A DNA stretch of 64,000 nt from Pseudogemmobacter bohemicus (GTDB lineage: Bacteria; Pseudomonadota; Alphaproteobacteria; Rhodobacterales; Rhodobacteraceae): the NCBI RefSeq assembly GCF_003290025.1, contig NZ_QNHG01000004.1, forward strand, positions 108,058 to 172,057, read 5' to 3'. Of the stretch, positions 1 to 8,312 are shown in pieces. Below the pieces are notes generated by a model. That model saw only the letters and a program-made list of their open reading frames with translations, was not told the origin of the DNA and ran no database searches. A program made the translations under genes and the position numbers. The first letter of the stretch is position 1. Every line of letters starts with the position of its first letter.

Positions 1-888
1 GGGGTAGTTGCCAGTCGAGTCCTTGACCTTAACCAGTTGCGCGAGGGTGGCAGACGACAGCAGCCAACTACCGTTCTGGGCATACTCACCTTTCACACCG
101 TAGCGCAGATCAATGAGAGCATCATAAGGATTGGTGCCGAGGGTTGCAGCAGCACCAGTTTTGACGGTCGAAATGACCGAACCATTCAGAAGGCCAGTCG
201 GTTTGTCAGTTCCGTTGCCGTTGACAAAAGCAGCGCCTTCCATAGCGGCAAATTTGCGGCCCAGAGCATCGACCAAGAAAGCTTGAACGTCAAAATGCAT
301 GTCGTTCAGAGCATGGTTGCTGATTTCAGCGGTTGCATAAACTTCGCCAAAAGTCGGAGCAATGGCAGCAAAAGTGCCAGCGGCAGTCACCGAACGAGTT
401 CCGGTTTCGTTTGCCCAACCCGCGCCTTGGTCAGAATTTGACAACACTTCGCGGTAATCCGAGGTGGAGACAGTCACGACGCGGGCAAGCTGGCGGAGCG
501 GCGACAGATCGAAAGCGACCGAGGCGACTTCATCCGCAATCACGCGAGGAACAGCCACACCACCATTTGACGGGGTAGTGATGTTGATGGATTTTGCCTG
601 CATTTCCAGAGTTTGGGCAGCAGACAGATCACCCGGCTTACGGACATGCGCAAGGAACGCAGCCTTATATTCATCGACAGCTTCTGCACCTTTACCGGCC
701 AGTGCAGGACGGGCAGCAGCGGTTTGCAGATCGGCAACCGATTTCAGCGCAATCGCAAGATCGGCCTCCATCTTGGCCATTTTGGTTTCGGTCAGAACGT
801 CAGCAGCTTTCACGCCATCGACTTCCGCACGGATAGCAGCGATCAGCGTATTGCCTTTTTCGATTTCATTTTTCAGTTCAAGAGTCAT
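1..888 (-). CDS. Phage major capsid protein, HK97 fold (3' end outside window)
   Basis: Open for 296 codons from an ATG at 888 to the window edge, so the C-terminus is missing. The first ~70 residues are charged and helical (LELKNEIEKGNTLIAAIR...), like the delta/scaffold domain of HK97-type capsid proteins. They are followed by the typical shell-domain start (GGVAVPRVIADEVASVALDLSPLRQLARVV region, about residues 105-135), then GWANETGTR and GNGTDKPTGLL stretches characteristic of the family. The preceding gene is a prohead protease, as expected for an HK97-type head module, and the protease probably removes the N-terminal domain. Family knowledge: it forms the icosahedral shell. Confidence 0.93.
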   Translation of the reverse strand, partial: MTLELKNEIEKGNTLIAAIRAEVDGVKAADVLTETKMAKMEADLAIALKSVADLQTAAARPALAGKGAEAVDEYKAAFLAHVRKPGDLSAAQTLEMQAKSINITTPSNGGVAVPRVIADEVASVAFDLSPLRQLARVVTVSTSDYREVLSNSDQGAGWANETGTRSVTAAGTFAAIAPTFGEVYATAEISNHALNDMHFDVQAFLVDALGRKFAAMEGAAFVNGNGTDKPTGLLNGSVISTVKTGAAATLGTNPYDALIDLRYGVKGEYAQNGSWLLSSATLAQLVKVKDSTGNYP

Positions 889-911
889 TTTATAAATCCT
901 CAATTTGCAAA

Positions 912-1427
912 TTAGGAAAGAATGTTCATACGGATATTTAGGAGCCGCAGAATTTCTGAATTCAGTTTTTCATCATCAATGGATTTCGAGTCGGTAATCT
1001 TTGAATCTGGATTAGCCGGGAAAGTGACCGCAGAGACTTCCCAAAGATCAACCGCCTTCAAAAGGCGATTGCCTTCGTTGTCATAGGCGTAATCAAGAGT
1101 CCGATAGCCGATTGAGAATTCCTCAATGGCCTTCATCTTAACCAATTCACGAATTTCGGTAGCGCGATCAGTATCTGCCCATCTGCCTTTGATGAACAAT
1201 CCGGTTTCGTCTTCCTTCAATTCATCAATCACGCCCAGAATTTGATTAGCATCATGCTGAAAGAGAAATTTGACTTTACGCGAAGTGGCGAGAGTGGCAG
1301 TAAAAGCACCTGGCATGACGATATCGCCAACCCGATCAACAACGCCGAAGACATTAGCATAGCCTTCAAACGTGCCTGCTTCCGTGTCTTCGGCTTTAAT
1401 TTCGATGTTGAAATTCTTATGTTCCAT
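912..1427 (-). CDS. HK97 family prohead protease (peptidase S78)
   Basis: 171 residues. The profile fits phage prohead proteases: GYANVFGVVDRVGDIVMPGAF near residues 23-43, a His in FLFQHDANQILG (about residue 58) and a Ser in EEFSIGYR (about residue 106), the likely catalytic His and Ser. It is the usual partner of the adjacent capsid gene, cleaving the capsid protein's N-terminal domain during head maturation. The ATG at 1427 is preferred over the GTG just before it because GAGGGG lies nine bases upstream. It is 23 bases from the capsid gene and probably co-transcribed with it. Confidence 0.92.
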   Translation of the reverse strand: MEHKNFNIEIKAEDTEAGTFEGYANVFGVVDRVGDIVMPGAFTATLATSRKVKFLFQHDANQILGVIDELKEDETGLFIKGRWADTDRATEIRELVKMKAIEEFSIGYRTLDYAYDNEGNRLLKAVDLWEVSAVTFPANPDSKITDSKSIDDEKLNSEILRLLNIRMNILS

Positions 1428-1479
1428 CACGCCAAACCCCTCAATTTAATTAACTGAGGATATTTAGGCGTATGAAAAT

Positions 1480-1893
1480 TTAGGCTTTACCCAAGAGTTG
1501 AACGTGAGGGGCATCGATAAAACTTTTCCAATCCCCACCCCATTCGATCATCAATCCCAATTCTTTTGCAGCCTTCTTAAATGCATTGGCCACTTCTGCG
1601 AATTTGCTGATCGGAGCGTTTACCTGAACCTTGCCGTCATAATAACAGTAAAAATCAAGTGCCATGCCCTTCCCGTCAATAACGCCATCCTTTGAATCCA
1701 AATGGTAAGAATTCATTGTTTTGCTTGCGCCAATCCGGACCATCTCCTTTTGGCGCTCAACCGCCCGGACACCTTCCGTAATCGTAAAATCAGTTGAAGA
1801 ATATTTTAGCGCCAAATGCGCGACCCGTTGCAGATCATCATGACATGTCGCTAGATTATCCAATGAACGTTTTGAGAATTTAAAATTACTCAT
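1480..1893 (-). CDS. M15-type peptidoglycan peptidase (endolysin)
   Basis: 137 residues, the length of single-domain phage L-alanyl-D-glutamate or D-alanyl endopeptidases. Visible zinc-site residues of the M15 (VanY/endolysin) fold: His64 in NSYHLDSKDG, Asp80 in GMALDFY, and the Asp-Ala-Pro-His group ending at His130 after EWGGDWKSF. No signal peptide or cell-wall-binding domain is seen. Its expected job is to cleave peptide bridges of peptidoglycan for lysis. The position, between prohead protease and portal genes, is odd for a lysis gene, and no obvious holin lies beside it. Confidence 0.85.
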   Translation of the reverse strand: MSNFKFSKRSLDNLATCHDDLQRVAHLALKYSSTDFTITEGVRAVERQKEMVRIGASKTMNSYHLDSKDGVIDGKGMALDFYCYYDGKVQVNAPISKFAEVANAFKKAAKELGLMIEWGGDWKSFIDAPHVQLLGKA

Positions 1894-1898
1894 TTATT

Positions 1899-3101
1899 TT
1901 AACCCTTATCCTTTGCAGCAGCACTCAGTTCATAACCACCCTTGGAAACACCAATTGCCCATTCCTCATTGATAGGGTTAAGCCCCATTTCAGCGCGGCA
2001 CTCATTGACCGACATCCATGCTTGTGAACCACCAGCGCCAAGAGCATCTTTGAAGAATGTTCCCATTGCCTGATGATTGCCGCGCAACAAATCGAGTTCA
2101 TCAAAATCAGCGAAGTATTTCGGATCGTTGTTCAAAATTTGCTTGTTCAAGGCTTGCTCAATCCGCACATACCATGGCCTCAAACTGTTGGTGATATGCC
2201 AGCGCATCAATTCGGCAGTGATCGGAGCATCACCCATAAATGCAATATTGATTTTGAAAATTCGTGCAATCTCTGCCACCTGAAACTTTCTGTTCTCAAT
2301 AAATTGGCTATCAACTGCATTCTGTTGCATTTGGCTGAATGTCGTCTTACCATCCAATACAGCGATGCCGCCCTGCCCGTTTGGACCGAATTTAGAGTTC
2401 CATGCCTCTTGGATACCCTTGGCCTGATCGGGAGTGAGCGGATTTTCAAAGGTCAAGCAACCTGATGGACGGCCACCCATCGCGGATGTTTGGAGTTGTT
2501 GACCTTCCAAAGCGGAAGCAATACCGACAGCTTTGCGGGCTTTCTCAATTGAGGAAATCCCCGAGTATCCGTCCAGGCTTAGACCCTTGAAATAGAATAC
2601 TGCATTCTGCCCATAAATTACTTGCCTTCCATCAGCCTGAGTGACACGGAATTGGTAAGTAAAATCGTTCAATATTTCCATCACCCATGATCCAGACGGA
2701 ACCGGGATCAATTCACGAATTTCATCTTTGACCTGAACCTTGATAGCCATAAAGCCCTTTCCGAGAGTTGCCGCCGCCGCCGCCATTTCCCAGAAATCCG
2801 AAGCCGTCATAAACCCGTTTGGGTTATTGACCAACCTATTTGCCCAATGATTTCTCGCCACCCGCACTTTATCAAGGCCGGAATCGGTGTAGTTCTCCAT
2901 CACCCGAAGCGGCGTTGAGGCAATGCCTTCACTGATCGTCTTTACTGCACAAAGAACCGCACTGGTTTCCAGCGCCGTTTGATTGTCCAGAGCCGGAGCC
3001 GTTGCAGATGTTCCGCCAAACGACCAGCCAAACGATTCACTGACCCTATGGACAATTGATTTTTTAGGCTCAGTTGATTTCTTTTCGAAAATGCCAAACA
3101 T
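1899..3101 (-). CDS. Phage portal protein, HK97 family
   Basis: About 400 residues. It has the HK97-type portal pattern: N-terminal TALETSAVLCAVKTISEGIASTPL (about 46-69), a central PVPSGSWVMEI and QVIYGQNAVFYFKGLSLDG region, and a C-terminal IARIFKINIAFMGD followed by a helical segment with LRPWYVRIEQALN. It forms the dodecameric ring through which DNA enters the head. The ATG at 3101 is chosen over an in-frame TTG 12 bases upstream because GAGG stands six bases before it. It lies between terminase and protease genes in the packaging/head cluster. Confidence 0.93.
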   Translation of the reverse strand: MFGIFEKKSTEPKKSIVHRVSESFGWSFGGTSATAPALDNQTALETSAVLCAVKTISEGIASTPLRVMENYTDSGLDKVRVARNHWANRLVNNPNGFMTASDFWEMAAAAATLGKGFMAIKVQVKDEIRELIPVPSGSWVMEILNDFTYQFRVTQADGRQVIYGQNAVFYFKGLSLDGYSGISSIEKARKAVGIASALEGQQLQTSAMGGRPSGCLTFENPLTPDQAKGIQEAWNSKFGPNGQGGIAVLDGKTTFSQMQQNAVDSQFIENRKFQVAEIARIFKINIAFMGDAPITAELMRWHITNSLRPWYVRIEQALNKQILNNDPKYFADFDELDLLRGNHQAMGTFFKDALGAGGSQAWMSVNECRAEMGLNPINEEWAIGVSKGGYELSAAAKDKG

Positions 3102-3145
3102 GGGAAACCTCAAATGAATATATTCGAGGTATTTAGTTAATCCGA

Positions 3146-4690
3146 TTAATTCAGGATCAGGAGCGGGGAATGTGACAAGTATGATTGGGTTTTTGGTTTC
3201 TCACCCCCAATCTTTTGAATAAGGCCGGAAGCCATTGCCAGACAAACAGCCCCGTCAATCTTTTTTGATCCAGTATGTTTAACAAACTTACGGTTTCCAG
3301 CCGGATCAGAAATCACCTTGATATTATTCATGTTCATGGTCAGGATAGGGTTTCCGCCATGTGCAATTTCTGTTTTCAAAATCATTTCTTCAAGTTGACG
3401 AATAGCAGGCGACATCGAGACGAACCCTTGGCCAAATGGTTCAAAGGTTTCTTCAATCCACTCTTCGGTAAATCCTGCACGAATAAGGGCTGGCTTGAAA
3501 TGGTTGAAGCCATATCGGTCAAACGCAATCTTGACGATCTTCGCCTTATTACTCAATTCCATCAACTGAGCCGCAACCCAATCGTAACTGATCACCCTAC
3601 CCGGAGTGGTTGTCAGGTATCCTGTCTTCTTCCATACATTCCAGGGGATACGATCATCCCGCGATTTATCTTCAATTCCATCATCAGGCAGATAGAAGAA
3701 TGGTTTAACTGACCATGGCTTAGTGTCTTCTGATCGATAAAGCGCCAGACATGCAGTCAAGTCAGCAGTAACAGACAGGTCAAGAGCCAGATACAAATCC
3801 TGACCTTCATAATCTTCGGGCGAACCTTTGCATTCATCCCAGATCGTTCGGTTGATGAAAGGGGCAGTTGCTTCAATTCGCTGATTGAGTTGGTAGTTTC
3901 GGAAGGCAGGTTCAAGCGATGGAAGCCGTTTAGCCGCCGCTTGCTGGCCTTTCAGTTCCTTCTTATTCACGAAGCTATCCCAAGCAGGATGATAGGTCAG
4001 GGCTTCGGGCGAGAATGGGTCAACGTCTTCCGGGCAGGCATACAGCTTCACTACGGTTGTGGGATCAGCGCCTGTAAGAGCGTCATCAATCAGCATAGAC
4101 AGCAGATCATCCGGCGAAGGTGCCTGTGTGCTTAGGCAGATGCTCAAGGGGGCTTCCTGCGCAGCCATGGCAGACTCCAGCGCGTCATAGAGTTCATCCT
4201 GTGGCCCCCTAACCGCTCCAATTTCATCGAAGGCTACCCAGACCGGCGACAGGCCAAGCTGGCTCTTCGCGTCCGATGAAAGTGCCTGGAATGTGGTGCC
4301 AAGATCAGGGCAAGTGATCATCTTTTTTGTTTCGTTGATACGCAAGAAAGGCATCAATGAGGGGCTTTGAAGGATCATCTTGCAGGCCAGCTTGTAAAGG
4401 ATGCCTGCCTGATCCCGAGTCCGTGCGGCACAATACAAGCTGGAATTCCGCTTCGCCAAAGGGCCGACCAAATGAACAATTGCAAGGGCAGCAGTCAGAG
4501 TACTTTTCGCTGATTTTCTGGCCATGGAAATGATGGCGCGGCGGGTTCCATGCGGGTTGTCATAGATGGTTTCAATGATTTCTTTCTGAAACTTAACTAG
4601 CTTGAAGGGCTTCCCAACCCCCGCCCCTTCCGGAATGAATAGATGCTTCTCTATCCAATCTATAACGATTTTGGATTGTTTCTTCGCCAT
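3146..4690 (-). CDS. Phage terminase large subunit
   Basis: 514 residues. Walker A-like SMARKSAKST at about residues 56-65 (the Lys-rich form seen in phage terminases), Walker B VWVAFDE at about 151-157, and a C-terminal nuclease domain starting at DLYLALDLSVTADLTA (about 283), where Asp residues would bind metal. It packages DNA through the portal and cuts the concatemer. The ATG at 4690 overlaps the stop codon of the upstream HNH gene (TGATG), so its translation may be coupled to that of an inserted homing endonuclease instead of the small terminase. Confidence 0.94.
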   Translation of the reverse strand: MAKKQSKIVIDWIEKHLFIPEGAGVGKPFKLVKFQKEIIETIYDNPHGTRRAIISMARKSAKSTLTAALAIVHLVGPLAKRNSSLYCAARTRDQAGILYKLACKMILQSPSLMPFLRINETKKMITCPDLGTTFQALSSDAKSQLGLSPVWVAFDEIGAVRGPQDELYDALESAMAAQEAPLSICLSTQAPSPDDLLSMLIDDALTGADPTTVVKLYACPEDVDPFSPEALTYHPAWDSFVNKKELKGQQAAAKRLPSLEPAFRNYQLNQRIEATAPFINRTIWDECKGSPEDYEGQDLYLALDLSVTADLTACLALYRSEDTKPWSVKPFFYLPDDGIEDKSRDDRIPWNVWKKTGYLTTTPGRVISYDWVAAQLMELSNKAKIVKIAFDRYGFNHFKPALIRAGFTEEWIEETFEPFGQGFVSMSPAIRQLEEMILKTEIAHGGNPILTMNMNNIKVISDPAGNRKFVKHTGSKKIDGAVCLAMASGLIQKIGGEKPKTQSYLSHSPLLILN

Positions 4691-5259
4691 CACGCAGCCT
4701 CACGCGAGACTGACAGAGAGTATTCACCGAACAATTTCTTTTCGGCTTCGGCTCTGGCATTTGCAGCTTGCTCAAGGCTTGCATGACTCCCCAAATAGTG
4801 GTGAACACCATTGATTTCAATTTGAGCAATCCAAAACTTTTTATTGCGAGGCTTATAAACACCCCGAACCCCGGAGCCGTTTGAACGTTCCTTCTGGTTC
4901 ATTGAATTCTGAGAGCGTGTCGCGATCCTAATATTATCGATTTTGTTGTTTGAAGGATCACCATCCTTATGATCACAACAATAGCCGTCAGGAATCTCCC
5001 CATTGTGATATACGTAAATCAATCGATGCAGGAGATATTCCGGGTTCCCAATTTTTACACGCCGATACCCATCAGGGCGAGATGATCCAGCAACCTTACC
5101 GGCGAACTGAGCATTGAAGATTCTACATCCTTGTTCGGTAGGGAAATCAGCCAGCGGTCTTACTTTCCAAATCAGCAAACCGCGATCCGGATCATATTCA
5201 AATCGGTCTTTCAGCCATTGCTGTTCGGGTAGGACAAGTGGCTTCTTTGGATTAGTCAT
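4690..5259 (-). CDS. HNH endonuclease with AP2-like DNA-binding domain (homing type)
   Basis: 189 residues. The centre carries HNH_3 hallmarks: LLHRLIYVYHNGEIPDGY, then DHKDGDPSNNKIDN and RIATRSQNSMN (about residues 75-120). The C-terminus has GVRGVYKPRNKKFWIAQI and a YLGSH...EQAANARAEAE stretch, the AP2/ERF-type module common in mobile phage HNH proteins. The start is set by AGAGG nine bases before the ATG at 5259; an in-frame TTG is six bases further out. It sits between the small and large terminase genes and overlaps the latter. Probably a free-standing homing endonuclease; no intron was identified. Confidence 0.9.
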   Translation of the reverse strand: MTNPKKPLVLPEQQWLKDRFEYDPDRGLLIWKVRPLADFPTEQGCRIFNAQFAGKVAGSSRPDGYRRVKIGNPEYLLHRLIYVYHNGEIPDGYCCDHKDGDPSNNKIDNIRIATRSQNSMNQKERSNGSGVRGVYKPRNKKFWIAQIEINGVHHYLGSHASLEQAANARAEAEKKLFGEYSLSVSREAA

Positions 5260-5302
5260 TTTCAAATTCCTCTTGTAATGATGACAGAGGCAATGACTGC
5301 AT

Positions 5303-5333
5303 AAAAAAGGGGAGCGCCTGCCGACGACTCCCC
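5303..5333 (-). terminator. Rho-independent terminator-like hairpin after the small terminase gene
   Basis: Read on the minus strand, GGGGAG and CTCCCC form a stem around a 13-base loop and are followed by TTTTTT. It lies between the small terminase gene and the HNH gene, so part of the transcription may stop before terL. Confidence 0.7.
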
Positions 5334-5373
5334 GCGTGTCATCACCACGCTATTACTTAGAGGAATGTAATTC

Positions 5374-5793
5374 TCAGGTTTCCCATGGGCGTTTGGCGGG
5401 GTTAGCAGATCGATCCTTGTTCTGATCAGCCGTTCTGAGAGATTGAGATGTAAGTCTCAGGCTTCTTGCACATGCCAGAGCCGCCCTACCCTCACGCTCA
5501 ACCAATCCTGACAGTCTATCGATCATCTTCAAGTTTTCTGGATTTGCGAAATCAAGTCTCTCTTCCAGTTCCGCCAACTTCTTTGCGTAAAGCTTCTCTT
5601 TCGCCAAATGTCTCGAATACAGTATCAGAATTGGATATCCCTCTGCCGGGATGAAATCTGATCGGACACACAGAAAAACTGAATCCCAGACCATAGCCTC
5701 TTCGGAGGTCAAAGTATTCGGGGCCGCTGGCTTTTCCCCTGCGTTGAATGAAACTGTAGTAATCTGCTTTTCAAGCTGCGATTTTCTTGCCAT
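5374..5793 (-). CDS. Phage terminase small subunit (P27-like)
   Basis: 139 residues, the size of P27-family small terminases. It begins MARKSQLEKQ, then has a helical body with EEAMVWDSVFLCVRSDFIPAEGYPILILYSRHL (about 31-63) and ends with AALACARSLRLTSQSLRTADQ, similar to the R-x-L-x-L-T-P-x-S tail of that family. AAGGG precedes the ATG by about ten bases. The small subunit recognises pac/cos DNA and recruits the large subunit, which is the next phage gene apart from the intervening HNH gene. The call rests on position, length and weak motif similarity. Confidence 0.75.
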   Translation of the reverse strand: MARKSQLEKQITTVSFNAGEKPAAPNTLTSEEAMVWDSVFLCVRSDFIPAEGYPILILYSRHLAKEKLYAKKLAELEERLDFANPENLKMIDRLSGLVEREGRAALACARSLRLTSQSLRTADQNKDRSANPAKRPWET

Positions 5794-5970
5794 GGCTTTT
5801 CACCCTTCTTATTGGTTTTAGAAAAATTCTGGGGTTTTAAATTTCTCTCTGATCTCACATCGGTGCCTGTAAAAATGCCGAATCGGAAAGGGTATACCCC
5901 CGGTCAATTTCAAATGCACAATTGTCAAACAGAATCGAATACCTTTAGAATTATTTAGACAAACCCATTG

Positions 5971-6531
5971 TTAGGCCGCTCTAGTCAAGCAAGGCGCAAA
6001 AGCACCAAAGATCATTATTTCCACTTCAATCCGCCTATCAACTGCATCTTGAAATGATTTGAAGTTCACCAGAAGTTTATGCTTGCCGTGAATTTTAATC
6101 CTTGAAACCCACCGAGAGTCCTTTTCAGCATACGACACTCCAGCAAAGCCTGATGTATTGTTAACCTGCCGTGCTGCATTCCTTGAGTTCTCTAGCGCCG
6201 TTGCTAACCTCAGATTCTCAAGCCTATTGTCATCACCATCACCATTGCGATGGTCAATAAGATAACCATCAGGGATGTCTCCGTTATTCAATATCCAAAC
6301 CAATCTATGCGCGAGATAAACATCAGACCCGATGTAGATTGAACGATAACCTTTAACTGACTTGCTTCCTGCTATCTTTCCCGGCCATCTTTCATTCCAT
6401 CTCTCAAACTTAGTATATGACGGAAAATCTTCCCTTGGACGTGGCAACCATTCCAGAAACCCGGTAGTGCAATCATAGAAGAATAGTTCCCTGAGCCTTT
6501 CTTGACTTGGGTATTTCTTTACTGCTTTCAT
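5971..6531 (-). CDS. HNH endonuclease with AP2-like domain (second homing-type copy)
   Basis: About 186 residues when started at the ATG at 6531, which has AGAGGG six bases upstream; a longer in-frame start at 6606 has no ribosome site. Motifs: YLAHRLVWILNNGDIPDGY, DHRNGDGDDNRLEN, LRLATALENSRNA, then an AP2-type GFAGVSYAEKDSRWVSRI. It resembles the nuclease at 4690-5259 in plan but differs throughout, so it is a separate invasion or an old duplication. Likely a selfish nuclease that cuts phage genomes lacking it. Confidence 0.9.
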   Translation of the reverse strand: MKAVKKYPSQERLRELFFYDCTTGFLEWLPRPREDFPSYTKFERWNERWPGKIAGSKSVKGYRSIYIGSDVYLAHRLVWILNNGDIPDGYLIDHRNGDGDDNRLENLRLATALENSRNAARQVNNTSGFAGVSYAEKDSRWVSRIKIHGKHKLLVNFKSFQDAVDRRIEVEIMIFGAFAPCLTRAA

Positions 6532-6632
6532 TTGAAACCCTCTCATGTGTCTACATCCATATGAATGGTTTTGAAAATGGGGGTTGCGATCCCCCAAATT
6601 CGACACATGGATATTATAGATAGGGTTTCAGA

Positions 6633-7055
6633 TCAGAATGCCTTTCCATTCAGATTGGCAACATGCCTTGAATGAATGCGGCATCCGATGAAATCATTGA
6701 AATACATTTGATCAATGAGAACATTTCTTTTTATTTGCTCAAACACTTCAAGGTATGATGCTTCCCCTTTCGACTTAACCAGATGCAGGATTGTTCGCTT
6801 GAAATGTTCAGGACCACGATCAGCTACCAATGCTTTTAATTTTTCTGACGATGAGAAATATTCGATCCATCCACTTTCTGATTTGACTTTCCTCTTTCGC
6901 TTCTGCCCTTTCAATGGCGGTAATGTTCTGATTGAAAAGAAAGATTTCTTCCCGATATACTTTCTTCCCGTTTCAACTTCCTCAATCAAATAGACGAATG
7001 CCACGTTGTCTTTAATATCATCCGATCTGAATTGCTTGCCCTTATACACCCACAT
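6633..7055 (-). CDS. GIY-YIG-type endonuclease, phage SegE-like
   Basis: 140 residues. The start of the nuclease fold is visible as FVYLIEEVETGRKYIGKKSF (about residues 20-39), a GIY-YIG variant with VYLI in the first block and KYIGKK in the second; Arg and Glu candidates follow in FKRTILHLVKSKGEASYLEVFEQ (about 84-106). The end (LIDQMYFNDFIGCRIHSRHV) matches phage SegE-like proteins. AAGGAA lies about eight bases before the ATG. It is another homing-type nuclease in the cluster around the terminase genes. Confidence 0.8.
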   Translation of the reverse strand: MWVYKGKQFRSDDIKDNVAFVYLIEEVETGRKYIGKKSFFSIRTLPPLKGQKRKRKVKSESGWIEYFSSSEKLKALVADRGPEHFKRTILHLVKSKGEASYLEVFEQIKRNVLIDQMYFNDFIGCRIHSRHVANLNGKAF

Positions 7056-7079
7056 TATTTGATTCCTTAAATCGATTGA

Positions 7080-7598
7080 TCAAGTCATGCCTGCGAATGA
7101 TGGACGACGAAACACCGACATATCACCATGCCTTGCAATACTGGCGTTCTTATAAGCAAGGGCTGCATCTTCGGCGGTATCGAATGTTCCAAGATTGCTG
7201 TATCTTCCGCCTGTCTTGATCATTGATGAGTATCTATTCTTGTTTCTTGTGACACCCATTCCGTATGCACTCACATGTTCTTTAAATCTATTTATCGAAT
7301 TATCAGCAGGCGTCACCGCTCTTAGATTAGCAATGCGATAGTCTGATGGATCACCATTGATGTGATCGACATAATATCCATCTGGAATAGAACCATGATG
7401 ATAAATGTAAGCAACCCGATGCATGAACAAGGATTGGTAGTTGTATCCCATTCTGTAATATCCGGTCGTCTTATCAATACTACCGATTGGTGCATTGATC
7501 TTTCTCCCGCGCCTGGCATTGATCCAGTAATATTTTTCGGTCACTTCATCATATCTGATTTCTTGTTTCAGTTCGGCTTGGGTAGGATATACGGGCAT
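7080..7598 (-). CDS. HNH endonuclease with AP2-like domain (third homing-type copy)
   Basis: 172 residues. HNH_3 motifs: LFMHRVAYIYHHGSIPDGY (about 58-76), DHINGDPSDYRIANL and RAVTPADNSIN; the C-terminal AP2-like part reads GMGVTRNKNRYSSMI with YSNLGTFDTAEDAALAYKNA. It lies 24 bases from the GIY-YIG gene in the same direction and behind a terminator-like hairpin, so it may have its own promoter in the 100-base gap. No structural phage role is expected. Confidence 0.9.
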   Translation of the reverse strand: MPVYPTQAELKQEIRYDEVTEKYYWINARRGRKINAPIGSIDKTTGYYRMGYNYQSLFMHRVAYIYHHGSIPDGYYVDHINGDPSDYRIANLRAVTPADNSINRFKEHVSAYGMGVTRNKNRYSSMIKTGGRYSNLGTFDTAEDAALAYKNASIARHGDMSVFRRPSFAGMT

Positions 7599-7615
7599 AT
7601 CAAATTCGCTTTCAT

Positions 7616-7644
7616 AAAAAAAGAGCCAGCCCGAAGACTGACCC
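7616..7644 (-). terminator. UUCG-capped terminator-like hairpin
   Basis: On the minus strand CAGTC-TTCG-GGCTG forms a stable UUCG-tetraloop hairpin followed by a short spacer and a run of Ts. It separates the HNH gene at 7699-8061 from the HNH gene at 7080-7598. Confidence 0.65.
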
Positions 7645-7698
7645 TTATAAAGTTTGAGACATCGTGGTGAGCATCATCTTTGCTCACTGATATTTAGT

Positions 7699-8061
7699 TC
7701 AACAAATCATCGTTCTTTCAGCCCAATAGGCTTTGGTTCTATCCTCTATGATCTTCTTCCAGTCTGGTTCATCAATCGCCCAACCTGACGAATAGTCGAT
7801 GCGAGACCTAAACCCTGATCTTCCAGCAGCTTCTTGTGCTGTCTTATCGTCGTGGCAAGCACCACAGAGCATCCAAAGATTATCCAAATTATCTGAGCCG
7901 CCTTGGGCTTGACTAATCCAGTGGTCGCAATCACGCGCGGGAACAATCAATCCATCAATGATCAGACACCTTACGCAACAGCCCTGATCCCTGTTCCGAG
8001 CATGATCCCTGTTCCGCTTATACTCTGCTGATGAAATGCGATTTGAGGATGCCCACGCCAT
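7699..8061 (-). CDS. HNH endonuclease, packaging-associated type
   Basis: 120 residues with a classical HNH block: CCVRCLI (Cys pair), DCDHWISQAQGGSDNLDNLWMLC and GACHDDKT, giving two CxxC/CxxC zinc pairs around the DH and N-H residues. Small HNH proteins of this kind are often beside terminases and aid head-DNA cleavage, so this one may be a phage function and not a selfish element. The ATG at 8061 overlaps the TAA of the small gene upstream (TAATG), so the two are translationally coupled. Confidence 0.88.
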   Translation of the reverse strand: MAWASSNRISSAEYKRNRDHARNRDQGCCVRCLIIDGLIVPARDCDHWISQAQGGSDNLDNLWMLCGACHDDKTAQEAAGRSGFRSRIDYSSGWAIDEPDWKKIIEDRTKAYWAERTMIC

Positions 8062-8231
8062 TACTTCCGTTCCATATCAATGGACCATCTTTCAATCGCC
8101 CGGCTTGTAATCTGCCTGCACTCCTTCTGCATCAGGTATTCCAAGTCGTCAGCAACCTTGCATAGTCGATCATAAATGCGGGATTGATTTTCCAAAAGTA
8201 ATTCAAAATCAATTCTATCTTCTTCGGCCAC
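8061..8231 (-). CDS. Small uncharacterised phage protein (GTG start)
   Basis: 56 codons from a GTG at 8231, preceded at seven bases by AAGGGGG, a strong ribosome site. The product is charged and helical (ending ERWSIDMERK) with no recognised domain. Its TAA overlaps the ATG of the HNH gene, which supports real translation. Possibly a partner or leader of the HNH protein; no function assigned. Confidence 0.6.
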   Translation of the reverse strand: MAEEDRIDFELLLENQSRIYDRLCKVADDLEYLMQKECRQITSRAIERWSIDMERK

Positions 8232-8312
8232 CAGCTTTCCCCCTTCTCAATGAATTAATAAAAACAACATCACCATAATTAGTAAGATCAAATAATTGGA
8301 ATAGGCACCGCT

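Noticed and set aside
5266-5373. Self-splicing intron carrying the HNH gene between terS and terL.
   Set aside because: The HNH gene lies between two complete genes, and no split coding sequence or group I core was recognised.
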